This document shows positions 36,294-43,364 of a DNA stretch of 64,000 nt, in pieces; within the stretch, counting starts at the first letter, position 1, and each line of letters starts with the position of its first letter. The DNA lies in NCBI GenBank assembly GCA_034437275.1, contig DAOTUD010000031.1, forward strand, positions 1 to 64,000. The letters run 5' to 3'. The notes below the pieces were generated by a model. The model saw nothing but the letters and a program-made list of their open reading frames with translations, searched no databases and was not told where the DNA came from. The position numbers were made by a program, and so were the translations under genes. The DNA is from TC-15 sp034437275 (GTDB lineage Bacteria > Chloroflexota > Anaerolineae > Aggregatilineales > Aggregatilineaceae).

Positions 36294-37036
36294 GCTGTTT
36301 TCCCCTTTTTCGATACCATTACCGCCCACACAAAACGCGGCAGCCGCAGCATCCTGCGCCAGCGCCAGGGCTGCTTATAGAGCCGGTAGAGCCATTCCAA
36401 TGCCAGTTTGCGCATCCAGCGCGGCGCGCGCGGCACCGTCCCTGCCAGAAAATCGAACGTACCGCCGACGCCCATCGCCACCGGCACGCGCAGCCGGTCC
36501 CGGTTGCGCGCGATCCATTTGTCCTGGCGCGGCGCGCCATACGCCACGAACAGGATATCCGCGCCGCTGGCGTTCACCCGGTCGATGATCGCGTCCTCGT
36601 CGTCCGGGTGTGGGCTGCCCGCGTAGGTCCCGGCGATGTACAGGCCGGGGTTGTCGGCCACCAGCCGCGCGGCGGCCTGTTCCGCGACGCCGGGGGCCGC
36701 CCCCAGCAGGAACAGCGACCAGCCGCGCTGCGCCGCCTGCGCTGCGATCACTGGCACGCCGTCCGAGCCAGTGACGCGCTCCGGCAGCGGGTGGCCCAGG
36801 TAGCGCGCCGCAAACAGCAGCCCCACGCCATCCGGCACACACAGGTCGGCCTGGTGCAGCACACGCATGAAGGCCGGGTCATCCTGTGCGATCATGACAA
36901 ATTCCGGGCTGACAGTGCAAATCTGGTAGGGGCCATCCCCGGCTTCGATCCAGCCGGCAATAGCCGCCAATAGGCTGTCGAACGTCGCGGCGTCGACCGG
37001 TACGCCGAGGATGTGGAGTCGTTCATCGGTCCGCAT
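36290..37036 (-). CDS. WecG/TagA/CpsF family glycosyltransferase (GT26)
   Basis: A 248-residue GT26 enzyme, the family that adds a second sugar (often ManNAc-type) to an undecaprenyl-diphosphate sugar in teichoic acid, enterobacterial common antigen or capsule synthesis. Conserved are CTVSPEFVMIAQDDP, the catalytic-region LCVPDGVGLLFAAR, RVTGSDGVP, LFLLGAAPGVAEQAA, VAYGAPRQDKWIA and VGGTFDFLAGTVPRAPRWM. The C-terminal basic tail (YKQPWRWRRMLR) probably touches the membrane. It leads the operon wecG-GT4-CBS. Confidence 0.93.
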   Translation of the reverse strand: MRTDERLHILGVPVDAATFDSLLAAIAGWIEAGDGPYQICTVSPEFVMIAQDDPAFMRVLHQADLCVPDGVGLLFAARYLGHPLPERVTGSDGVPVIAAQAAQRGWSLFLLGAAPGVAEQAAARLVADNPGLYIAGTYAGSPHPDDEDAIIDRVNASGADILFVAYGAPRQDKWIARNRDRLRVPVAMGVGGTFDFLAGTVPRAPRWMRKLALEWLYRLYKQPWRWRRMLRLPRFVWAVMVSKKGKTA

Positions 37037-37080
37037 TGGGCGCTCATTTCCGTCGTTAAAGAAGCTTCGTCATCATCCGG

Positions 37081-37142
37081 ATTGTACCGTTGACCGCCAA
37101 TTTTGGGCCAATGCTTGCCAATGGCCCACACGTGACTACAAT
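37081..37142. promoter_or_regulatory. Divergent promoter with a central inverted repeat
   Basis: Minus strand (wecG): TTGGCC at 37111-37106 and TACAAT at 37086-37081, spacer 19. Plus strand: TTGCCA at 37115-37120 and TACAAT at 37137-37142, spacer 16. Between and over the -35 boxes lies TGGGCCA (37104-37110) with its inverted copy TGGCCCA (37122-37128), a possible operator for both directions. Confidence 0.45.
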
Positions 37143-37164
37143 TAACGTGCGGAGGGTTATGCTG

Positions 37165-38241
37165 ATGAATGAAGATCGAAATCACCTGCCCGACGACCCG
37201 TTCGCAGATCGGGACGACATGGGCGATATGGATGAGAAATTCGAAGAAGCGTTGGAAGCGTTGGAGTCGTACCCGGATGTGGACGAGGACACTGCCGCCG
37301 ACGCGGACGTCGACGACGAGGTAGCCGCCGCCGCGCCCGAACCGGCTGATCCCGGTCCAGCAGCGGAAGCCCGGGAGCCGGACAGCGCGGAACCGGCAGC
37401 GGAATCGTCCCCCGGCGACGACCGCGACGCCTTCGACGATGACTTCGACGCCGCCACGCTGGAGGACGCCAGCCCGGCGGCGATCGCGGAGGACGCGGAA
37501 GGGTACGATCCCGACGCCGAACTCGCCGACCAGGACTGGGTCACGGCTGAGCCGGACGCCGAAGACGACGACATGCTCAGCGCCGCCGCAGCCACCGCCG
37601 CCGTCGCCGCTGAGGACGTCCTCGGCACCGGGGAAGAAGCGGTCCCGGCGGCGTTTGGCGAACCGGAACGGCTACGCCAGCCGCGCCGCGCCGAAATCTT
37701 CCGGCGGCGGATGCGCGCCCAGTTTGGGATGCTGCCGCTGGCGTTGTTCCTGGTGGCGCTGGGGCTGTACCTGATCATGCGCCAGCGGGCGGTCGAGGGG
37801 CTGCCCGATTTTTCCGACGCCGCGCTGGTGGTGGCGGCAGTATTGGCCGTGGCTTTCACCGCCATCTTTCACGCCTTTGTGTTCGGGCGGACCGAGCGCG
37901 GCCTGCTGTTCTTCGGCCTGCTGGTGTGGATATCCGCCGGGCTGGTGGCGCTGCTGGTGCTGGGCATCGAGCGCGAGCCGCAGGCTGCCGAGTGGTGGCC
38001 GCTGGCGTTGGTTGCGCTGGGACTGGGCTTTTTGGCGACGTTTCTGCTGGAACGCGGACGCGATGCGCGCCTGGTGTTGGCCAGCGTCGCCGTGTGGGTC
38101 GCGGCGGCGGTCGCGTTTGTGTACACCAACGGGCAGCTTGACGAGCAACTGCTGGACGACGCTGCCAGCTACTGGCCGCTGCTGCTGTCGGTGGTGGGCG
38201 TCGGACTATTACCACTCGTTTTTCGCCGTCGTACAGGATAG
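37165..38241 (+). CDS. Membrane protein with long acidic disordered N-terminus
   Basis: About 358 residues. The first 175 or so are almost entirely Asp, Glu, Ala and Pro (predicted disordered), then a short basic stretch (RRAEIFRRRMRAQ) leads into six or seven membrane helices. No enzyme motif or known family is recognised. The ATG at 37165 has GGAGGG eight bases upstream; the ATG at 37159 is too close to it. It precedes a GT4 gene by six bases, so a role in the same envelope pathway is likely. The acidic tail could bind cations or basic proteins. Confidence 0.6.
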   Translation: MNEDRNHLPDDPFADRDDMGDMDEKFEEALEALESYPDVDEDTAADADVDDEVAAAAPEPADPGPAAEAREPDSAEPAAESSPGDDRDAFDDDFDAATLEDASPAAIAEDAEGYDPDAELADQDWVTAEPDAEDDDMLSAAAATAAVAAEDVLGTGEEAVPAAFGEPERLRQPRRAEIFRRRMRAQFGMLPLALFLVALGLYLIMRQRAVEGLPDFSDAALVVAAVLAVAFTAIFHAFVFGRTERGLLFFGLLVWISAGLVALLVLGIEREPQAAEWWPLALVALGLGFLATFLLERGRDARLVLASVAVWVAAAVAFVYTNGQLDEQLLDDAASYWPLLLSVVGVGLLPLVFRRRTG

Positions 38242-38247
38242 AGGATT

Positions 38248-39378
38248 ATGCAACCGCTTACAATCGCTATTGACGCCAGCCGGACCACAACTGCCCAGCG
38301 CACCGGCACAGAAAATTATGCGTTGCAGTTGATCCGGGCGATGCTGGCGGCAGACAGTCCCCATCATCTCACGTTGTATTTCCGCGACCGTCCCGCGCCG
38401 GACCTGTTCCCGGACCATCCCCGCGTGACGCAGCGAGTGATCGCCTGGCCGCGGATGTGGACGCACCTCCGGTTTGCGGCGGCGCTGTGGCAGGACCGCC
38501 CGGACGTGACGTTCGTCCCGGCGCATGTGCTGCCGGTGTGGTTTCCCGGCCCGGCAGTGGTAACGGTGCACGATCTGGGCTACATTTACTTTCCCAGCGC
38601 GCACACGGACCGGTCCCGGCGCTATCTGGAATGGTCGACACGGCACAGCGTGCGCCGCGCCACGCGCGTGCTCGTCGATTCGTTGGCCACCGCCAAAGAC
38701 CTGGCCGCGCATTATCGCGTCTCTGAAAACCAGATGGACCTGGTCTATCCGGGCGTGAACGAGTCGCTGGCGCGCGTCGAGGACCCGGAACAACTGGCCG
38801 CTGTGCGGGCGCGCTACGGGCTGCCGGAACGCTACCTGTTCTTCATCGGGACGCTGCAGCCGCGCAAGAACATCGCGCGCATCGTGCAGGGCTACGCGCG
38901 CTGGCGTGCTCGCCAGGACCGCACCGCCGTGGCGCTGGTCATGGCCGGGCCGGAGGGTTGGCTCTACGATCCCAACTGGACGGCAGGCGTGGACGGTGTG
39001 ATCCTGCCGGGCTACGTCGCCGACGAGGATATCGCCGCACTGTACAGCGGGGCGCTGGCGCTGGTCTTCCCGACGCTGCACGAAGGCTTCGGCTTTCCGG
39101 TGCTGGAGGCGATGCGCTGCGGCACGCCTGTGATCACCAGCAACACGTCCTCGCTGCCGGAGGTGGCCGGTGATGCGGCGCTGCTGGTCAACGCGCGCGA
39201 CGTGGACGCCATCGCCGACGCCATCGCCCGCGTGGTGGGGGATGACGACCTGCGCGCGGAACTGGTCGCCCAGGGCTACACGCAGGCGCAGCAGTTCACC
39301 TGGGCGCGGGCGGCGCACAAGGCGCTGCATACGCTGGAAGTGGCGGCCACCCGCCAGCGTCAGGCTGGCGTTAGGTAA
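38248..39378 (+). CDS. Glycosyltransferase family 4 (mannosyltransferase-like)
   Basis: A 376-residue GT-B enzyme. IAIDASRTTTAQRTGTENYA at the N-terminus, VTVHDLGYIYFP in the middle, FFIGTLQPRKNIARI in the nucleotide domain and the E-x7-E motif HEGFGFPVLEAMRCGTPVI are typical of GT4 enzymes of the WbaZ/mannosyltransferase kind. GDP-mannose could come from the guanylyltransferase at 50235. It resembles the GT4 at 35169 in order of motifs but is not a close copy. Confidence 0.9.
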   Translation: MQPLTIAIDASRTTTAQRTGTENYALQLIRAMLAADSPHHLTLYFRDRPAPDLFPDHPRVTQRVIAWPRMWTHLRFAAALWQDRPDVTFVPAHVLPVWFPGPAVVTVHDLGYIYFPSAHTDRSRRYLEWSTRHSVRRATRVLVDSLATAKDLAAHYRVSENQMDLVYPGVNESLARVEDPEQLAAVRARYGLPERYLFFIGTLQPRKNIARIVQGYARWRARQDRTAVALVMAGPEGWLYDPNWTAGVDGVILPGYVADEDIAALYSGALALVFPTLHEGFGFPVLEAMRCGTPVITSNTSSLPEVAGDAALLVNARDVDAIADAIARVVGDDDLRAELVAQGYTQAQQFTWARAAHKALHTLEVAATRQRQAGVR

Positions 39379-39385
39379 GCAGAGT

Positions 39386-39414
39386 TTGCAGGAACCCACG
39401 CCCTTTTCTATAAT
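39386..39414 (+). promoter_or_regulatory. Strong promoter of PA14/SH3b exoprotein gene
   Basis: TTGCAG at 39386-39391 and a perfect TATAAT at 39409-39414 are 17 bases apart, 66 bases before the ATG. Confidence 0.75.
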
Positions 39415-39479
39415 CCGGACGCTCTTATTATTTCTGTATTTCTGTATTCTGGTGTTGGATAGATGTCAGGAAAAGCGCT

Positions 39480-41282
39480 ATGCGAAAAATAATCGTGTGT
39501 GGCCTGGTAGTGGTGATGACGCTGGGGTCGGCGTTGGTAGCAGTCCCCGCCGCCCCGGTGCGCGTTGCCCAGGCAAACCCCGGCACGAACTGGCTCGGGG
39601 AATACTTCGCCACCGGCGACTTAACCGGGGGCGCCGTCGCTTCCCGAACGGATGGCGAAATCAACTTCGACTGGGGCACCGGCTCGCCGTTCCCGGGCAC
39701 CGTCCCCGTCGATAATTTCAGTGTGCGGTGGACCAAAACCGTCAACTTCCCCACGTCCGGCAAGTGGACGTTCGAGGCGGGGGTGGATGACGGCATCCGG
39801 GTATGGATCGACAATACCATTATCATCAATGAGTGGCACGGTTCGCCCGGTGGCTACGCCACCTATAAAAACAGCATCGACCAATTGACCGCCGGCGACC
39901 ACGATCTGAAGGTCGAATATTATGAAGCTACCGGCGACGCAGCGGTGAAAGTGTCGTGGTACGCCGGGGACTCGCCCGGCGACAGCGGCAGTGGCAGCGG
40001 CAGCAGTCCGCCCCCCGCCGGGCAGGTGTATGGCCCGGCGACCTGGGCCGCCGAGTACTTCGACAATGCCACGCTGGCCGGCAGCCCACAGGTGACGCGC
40101 ACCGATGGCGACATCAACTTCAACTGGGCCGACGGCTCGCCCGATGCGGCGATCCCCGCCGACAACTTCAGCGCGCGCTGGACAACCACCGTCAACTTCC
40201 CCAGCACCGGCACCTGGCTGTTCAAGGCCGGCGCAGATGACGGGGTGCGCGTGTGGATCGACAGCACGCTGCTCATCGACGAATGGCAGTCTGACCGGGG
40301 CTATACGAACTATGAAAACGAAATTCAACAGTTGACCGCCGGCGACCACCAGTTGAAGGTCGAATACTACGAAGCGGCCGGGCTGGCGGGCATCCAGGTG
40401 CGCTGGTGGCCGGTCGGGCAGGCTGCCGCCGACGCCGCCGGTGCTCCGCCGCCGCCCACACCGGAACCCAAATTGGTTTACGCCGCCGTCACAGCGGAAA
40501 ACGTCAATGTGCGCGTGGGGCCGGGGCTGGGCAATCCGGTCATCACCCAGGTGTTCTACCCGGATAACTACGTCGTGCTGGGCATCACGGGCGATTTCGG
40601 CTGGGTCAAGATTCGGCTGGACGACGGCACCGAAGCCTGGGTGAGCAACGAGTGGGTCTGGCTGTGGAGCAAGAAGGATAAGTTCATGCAGGACGTACCG
40701 GTGCTGGATGTACCGGTTGCCCCGCCGGCCTCGCTGCCCGAACCCGGCGAGTTCGGACGTGTGCTGCTGACCGGCGCGTCCAACGACACGCTCAACCTGC
40801 GCGATGGCCCCAGCCTGTACAATGCCAAAGTGATCGGCAGCATCCCGCAGGGCGTGACCTTCACCGTCGAGGCCCAAAACCGCAACGGTGCGTGGTTCCT
40901 GATCAGCTACCAGGACATTCGCGGCTGGGTATCGTCGCCGTATGTGCGCCTGCTGGACGGCACGCGCAACGATCTGCTGATCAGCAGCGAAGTCGTGGAT
41001 ACCCCGGCGTATGGCACGGTGTTTGTGCCCGAAGACGACCAGGGCGAACCGCTGGCTACCGTACGCGGGCAGGCCGCCTCGAATCTCAAGCTGCGCAACG
41101 GGCCGAGCATCTTCACCGCCGAACAGATCGGCAGCGTTCCGCGGGACGGCACCTTCCTGATCGAAGGGCGCAACCGCAACGGCGCGTGGTACTTCATCAC
41201 CTTCGAGGGGCAGCCGGGCTGGGTCAACGCGGCCTATGTCACGCTGATCGAGGGCACTGTATCGGACCTGCCGATCCGCTAG
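39480..41282 (+). CDS. Secreted protein with two PA14 and three SH3b domains
   Basis: A 600-residue exoprotein. The signal peptide runs to about residue 31. Two PA14-like domains (about 33-165 and 185-320) each hold a V-D-N-F-S-x-R-W motif or its close variant, DDG-x-RVW-I-D, and a final HDLKVEYYEA or HQLKVEYYEA. They are probably carbohydrate-binding. A Ser/Gly/Pro linker separates them. Three SH3b domains follow (about 338-400, 425-500, 520-600), the first with VRVGPGLGNP and the others with LRDGPSL or LRNGPSI. No catalytic domain is seen. It would bind wall or exopolysaccharide glycans. It is its own transcription unit with a strong promoter and a terminator. Confidence 0.85.
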   Translation: MRKIIVCGLVVVMTLGSALVAVPAAPVRVAQANPGTNWLGEYFATGDLTGGAVASRTDGEINFDWGTGSPFPGTVPVDNFSVRWTKTVNFPTSGKWTFEAGVDDGIRVWIDNTIIINEWHGSPGGYATYKNSIDQLTAGDHDLKVEYYEATGDAAVKVSWYAGDSPGDSGSGSGSSPPPAGQVYGPATWAAEYFDNATLAGSPQVTRTDGDINFNWADGSPDAAIPADNFSARWTTTVNFPSTGTWLFKAGADDGVRVWIDSTLLIDEWQSDRGYTNYENEIQQLTAGDHQLKVEYYEAAGLAGIQVRWWPVGQAAADAAGAPPPPTPEPKLVYAAVTAENVNVRVGPGLGNPVITQVFYPDNYVVLGITGDFGWVKIRLDDGTEAWVSNEWVWLWSKKDKFMQDVPVLDVPVAPPASLPEPGEFGRVLLTGASNDTLNLRDGPSLYNAKVIGSIPQGVTFTVEAQNRNGAWFLISYQDIRGWVSSPYVRLLDGTRNDLLISSEVVDTPAYGTVFVPEDDQGEPLATVRGQAASNLKLRNGPSIFTAEQIGSVPRDGTFLIEGRNRNGAWYFITFEGQPGWVNAAYVTLIEGTVSDLPIR

Positions 41283-41308
41283 CCAGCAAGACATTTGGAC
41301 ACCAACCG

Positions 41309-41342
41309 CACCGCCCCGCGCCACCGTGGGGCGGTGTTGTTT
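41309..41342 (+). terminator. Terminator after the PA14/SH3b gene
   Basis: CACCGCCCC (41309-41317) pairs perfectly with GGGGCGGTG (41328-41336), followed by TTGTTT. Confidence 0.8.
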
Positions 41343-41363
41343 CAGCGTTAGGAGACAGAGCCG

Positions 41364-42167
41364 GTGGGTATTGACTACATCATTGATTACGACTGCGCGC
41401 CGAAGCGCGGCCTCACCCGGGAGGGGCTGGTCAGCCGCCTGAAGGCGCGCGAACGGGCCGAGGCGATCATCCAACTTTACCGCGACGAGGGCGACGCACG
41501 CGCCCCGGCGGAGATGGGCTTCGAGATGGTGCGCCGCGCCGCCGACGGCAGCGAGGAAACCGAAGTGATCGTCGTGCAGGATTTGCTCGACATGGCCGCC
41601 GAACTCGAACCCTGGGAGCCGCACTGCACCGGCTGCCCGGCCAACCTGCTGGGTGTGCCGTTTGGCTGCGTGGGGTCGATCAACTACCCCATCTCGGCGC
41701 AGGCCGAGCGCTGGCTGCTGGACCAACTGCCCGACAATGAGCACCCGCTGGTGTTTGTGCTGCTGCAGAAGATACTGCGCGAGCAGGGCTACAGCGGTGC
41801 GACCGGGGCACGGCTGCGCAGCCAGGCCGGGATGTTCGTCGCGAGCGACACCCGGCTGGAGCGCGATGTAAGCGGGGTCCACGTCACCAGCGATCAGGTG
41901 TTCGAAATCCTGTTTCTGTCGGCCCCAGTCCGCCCGGCCCATGCCGCGCTGCTGCTGCAACTGTTCGGCGGGATTGCGCGCGATCTGGATGCGGACACCA
42001 TGCTACAGCTTGCCGTGCCGCCCTCGCGCGACTGGATCGACGAACACGCACCGTTTTTGCACCAGCCGAGTCCACACGATGACGCCTCGATCAGCGAGTT
42101 GAAAGCCTTTTTCGAGGCGCTGTATGCCGGGTTCCGGTTGGGCGTGCCGGTGCTGCTGGATGTCTAG
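41364..42167 (+). CDS. Uncharacterised protein with CxxC-x9-C motif
   Basis: A 267-residue soluble protein I do not recognise. Its centre holds HCTGCPANLLGVPFGCVG (about 87-104), three cysteines and a histidine that could bind zinc or an iron-sulfur cluster. It then continues with helices rich in Leu, Arg and Glu. There is no signal peptide or membrane segment. The start is GTG at 41364 with GGAG nine bases upstream. It follows the exoprotein terminator, so it needs its own promoter, which is not obvious in the 20 bases between. The stop shares CTAG with the convergent aldolase gene. Confidence 0.6.
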   Translation: MGIDYIIDYDCAPKRGLTREGLVSRLKARERAEAIIQLYRDEGDARAPAEMGFEMVRRAADGSEETEVIVVQDLLDMAAELEPWEPHCTGCPANLLGVPFGCVGSINYPISAQAERWLLDQLPDNEHPLVFVLLQKILREQGYSGATGARLRSQAGMFVASDTRLERDVSGVHVTSDQVFEILFLSAPVRPAHAALLLQLFGGIARDLDADTMLQLAVPPSRDWIDEHAPFLHQPSPHDDASISELKAFFEALYAGFRLGVPVLLDV

Positions 42168-42814
42168 CCCAGGTAGCGGGCCTTGAGCGCGGCGATCTGC
42201 GCCTCGTCCAGGAAGTTGATGTTCCCCAGTTGGCGCGCGGTCAGGAAGATGCGCGCGTTGAGTTCGACCGTCTCCATGTTGAAGAGCGCCTCTTGCAGCG
42301 AATGGCTGTAGGCGACCACGCCGTGATTGCCCATCAGCAGCGCGTTGTGCCCCTCCAGGTACGGGACCAGCGACTCCGGCATTTCGTCCCCGCCGGGGAT
42401 GGTGTAGGGCACCAGCGGCGTCGGGCCGATGCGCACCACGACTTCCGGCAGGTACGGCTGGTCCAGCGCGACCCCCGCCACCGCAAAGCCGGTCGCCGTC
42501 GGCGGGTGGGCGTGGACCACTGCGCGCACATCGGGGCGGTGGTGGTAGATGGTCAGGTGCATCCGGTGCTCCGACGAGGGGCGCTTGTCCGGCGGCGCGC
42601 TGAGCACCGCGCCGTCCGGGCGGATGGTGATCATCTCGTCGGGCTGCATCAACCCCTTGCTGACTCCGCTGGGCGTGATCAGGATTTCGTCATCGCTCAG
42701 CCGGACCGAAATGTTGCCGTCGTTGCCCGCGATCAGGAATAAATCGTACAGTCGCTTGCCGACGCGGCAGATTTGCGCGCGGTATTCTGTTTTGTCCCAC
42801 ACGTCATACGTCAC
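42164..42814 (-). CDS. Class II aldolase (L-fuculose-phosphate aldolase-like)
   Basis: A 216-residue zinc-dependent aldolase/epimerase. Zinc ligands and catalytic acid fall at E82 (SSEH), H101 and H103 (VVHAHPP) and H164 (MGNHG), each nine residues later than E73, H92, H94 and H155 of E. coli FucA. GNDGNISVRL and ITPSGVSKG for phosphate binding are intact. It would cleave fuculose-1-phosphate or a similar keto-sugar phosphate to dihydroxyacetone phosphate and an aldehyde. No kinase or isomerase gene is adjacent. It lies eight bases after the Fur-family gene on the same strand. Confidence 0.9.
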   Translation of the reverse strand: MTYDVWDKTEYRAQICRVGKRLYDLFLIAGNDGNISVRLSDDEILITPSGVSKGLMQPDEMITIRPDGAVLSAPPDKRPSSEHRMHLTIYHHRPDVRAVVHAHPPTATGFAVAGVALDQPYLPEVVVRIGPTPLVPYTIPGGDEMPESLVPYLEGHNALLMGNHGVVAYSHSLQEALFNMETVELNARIFLTARQLGNINFLDEAQIAALKARYLG

Positions 42815-42822
42815 GATAGTTA

Positions 42823-43251
42823 CTACTCCTCTGTTGCTTCAGACGCGGCGCGGCAGCGCTGGCACACGCCGAAGATCGCCATGTGGTCGATGCGCGGCTC
42901 GAAGGCGTGGTGGTCGCGCAGGTAGGCCCGCAGCGGTTCGATGGCGGCGTCGTCGAATTCTTCGATCTGGCCGCAATGCAGGCACACCATGTGATGGTGG
43001 CGGTGATCGCCGATCAGTTCGTACACGATCCCGGACCGGCCCAGGTCGGTTTGCGACACCAGCCCCAGGTCCTTGAGCCACTGCACGATGCGGTACACAG
43101 TCGGCTCGTTGAGGCTGGTGAACTGCTGGATATCCTGTACCGTCAGATGCTTGTGCTTCTCGCTTAGTGCTTCGATCACCAGGCGGCGCTGGATGGTGAC
43201 ACGCTCACCGCGCTGGTGCAGTTGGTCAATAATGGCCTGACACGAATCCAT
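42823..43251 (-). CDS. Fur-family metalloregulator
   Basis: A 142-residue regulator with an N-terminal winged helix (RVTIQRRLVIEALSE, then LNEPTVYRIVQWLKDLGLV) and a C-terminal metal-binding dimerisation domain with GDHRHHHMVCLHCG and a final VCQRC. The two CxxC pairs are the usual structural zinc site; the HRHHH cluster is part of the sensory site. The metal (Zn, Ni, Fe) cannot be told from sequence. It is divergent from the NicO-type transporter across 113 bases, which points to Ni, Co or Zn. GGAGG lies about 11 bases before the ATG. Confidence 0.92.
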   Translation of the reverse strand: MDSCQAIIDQLHQRGERVTIQRRLVIEALSEKHKHLTVQDIQQFTSLNEPTVYRIVQWLKDLGLVSQTDLGRSGIVYELIGDHRHHHMVCLHCGQIEEFDDAAIEPLRAYLRDHHAFEPRIDHMAIFGVCQRCRAASEATEE

Positions 43252-43307
43252 GCTATGCTAACCTCCACCACCCATTGTAATCCTTTGGCCGCATCTCCTC
43301 CACTGAC

Positions 43308-43338
43308 GGTTGTCATTGAACCAGCGAGCAGGTAACAT
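43308..43338 (+). promoter_or_regulatory. Promoter of transporter-propeller gene with overlapping palindrome
   Basis: TTGTCA at 43310-43315 and TAACAT at 43333-43338 are 17 bases apart. The -35 box lies inside the dyad GGTT-N7-AACC (43308-43322), a plausible though short operator for the divergent Fur-family repressor. Confidence 0.5.
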
Positions 43339-43364
43339 CTGAGTGCTGATTAAGGGAGATGGGC

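Noticed and set aside
39621..41960. A 779-codon minus-strand frame opposite the PA14/SH3b gene and its neighbour
   Set aside because: It crosses two well-supported genes and a terminator, and has no recognisable domain.
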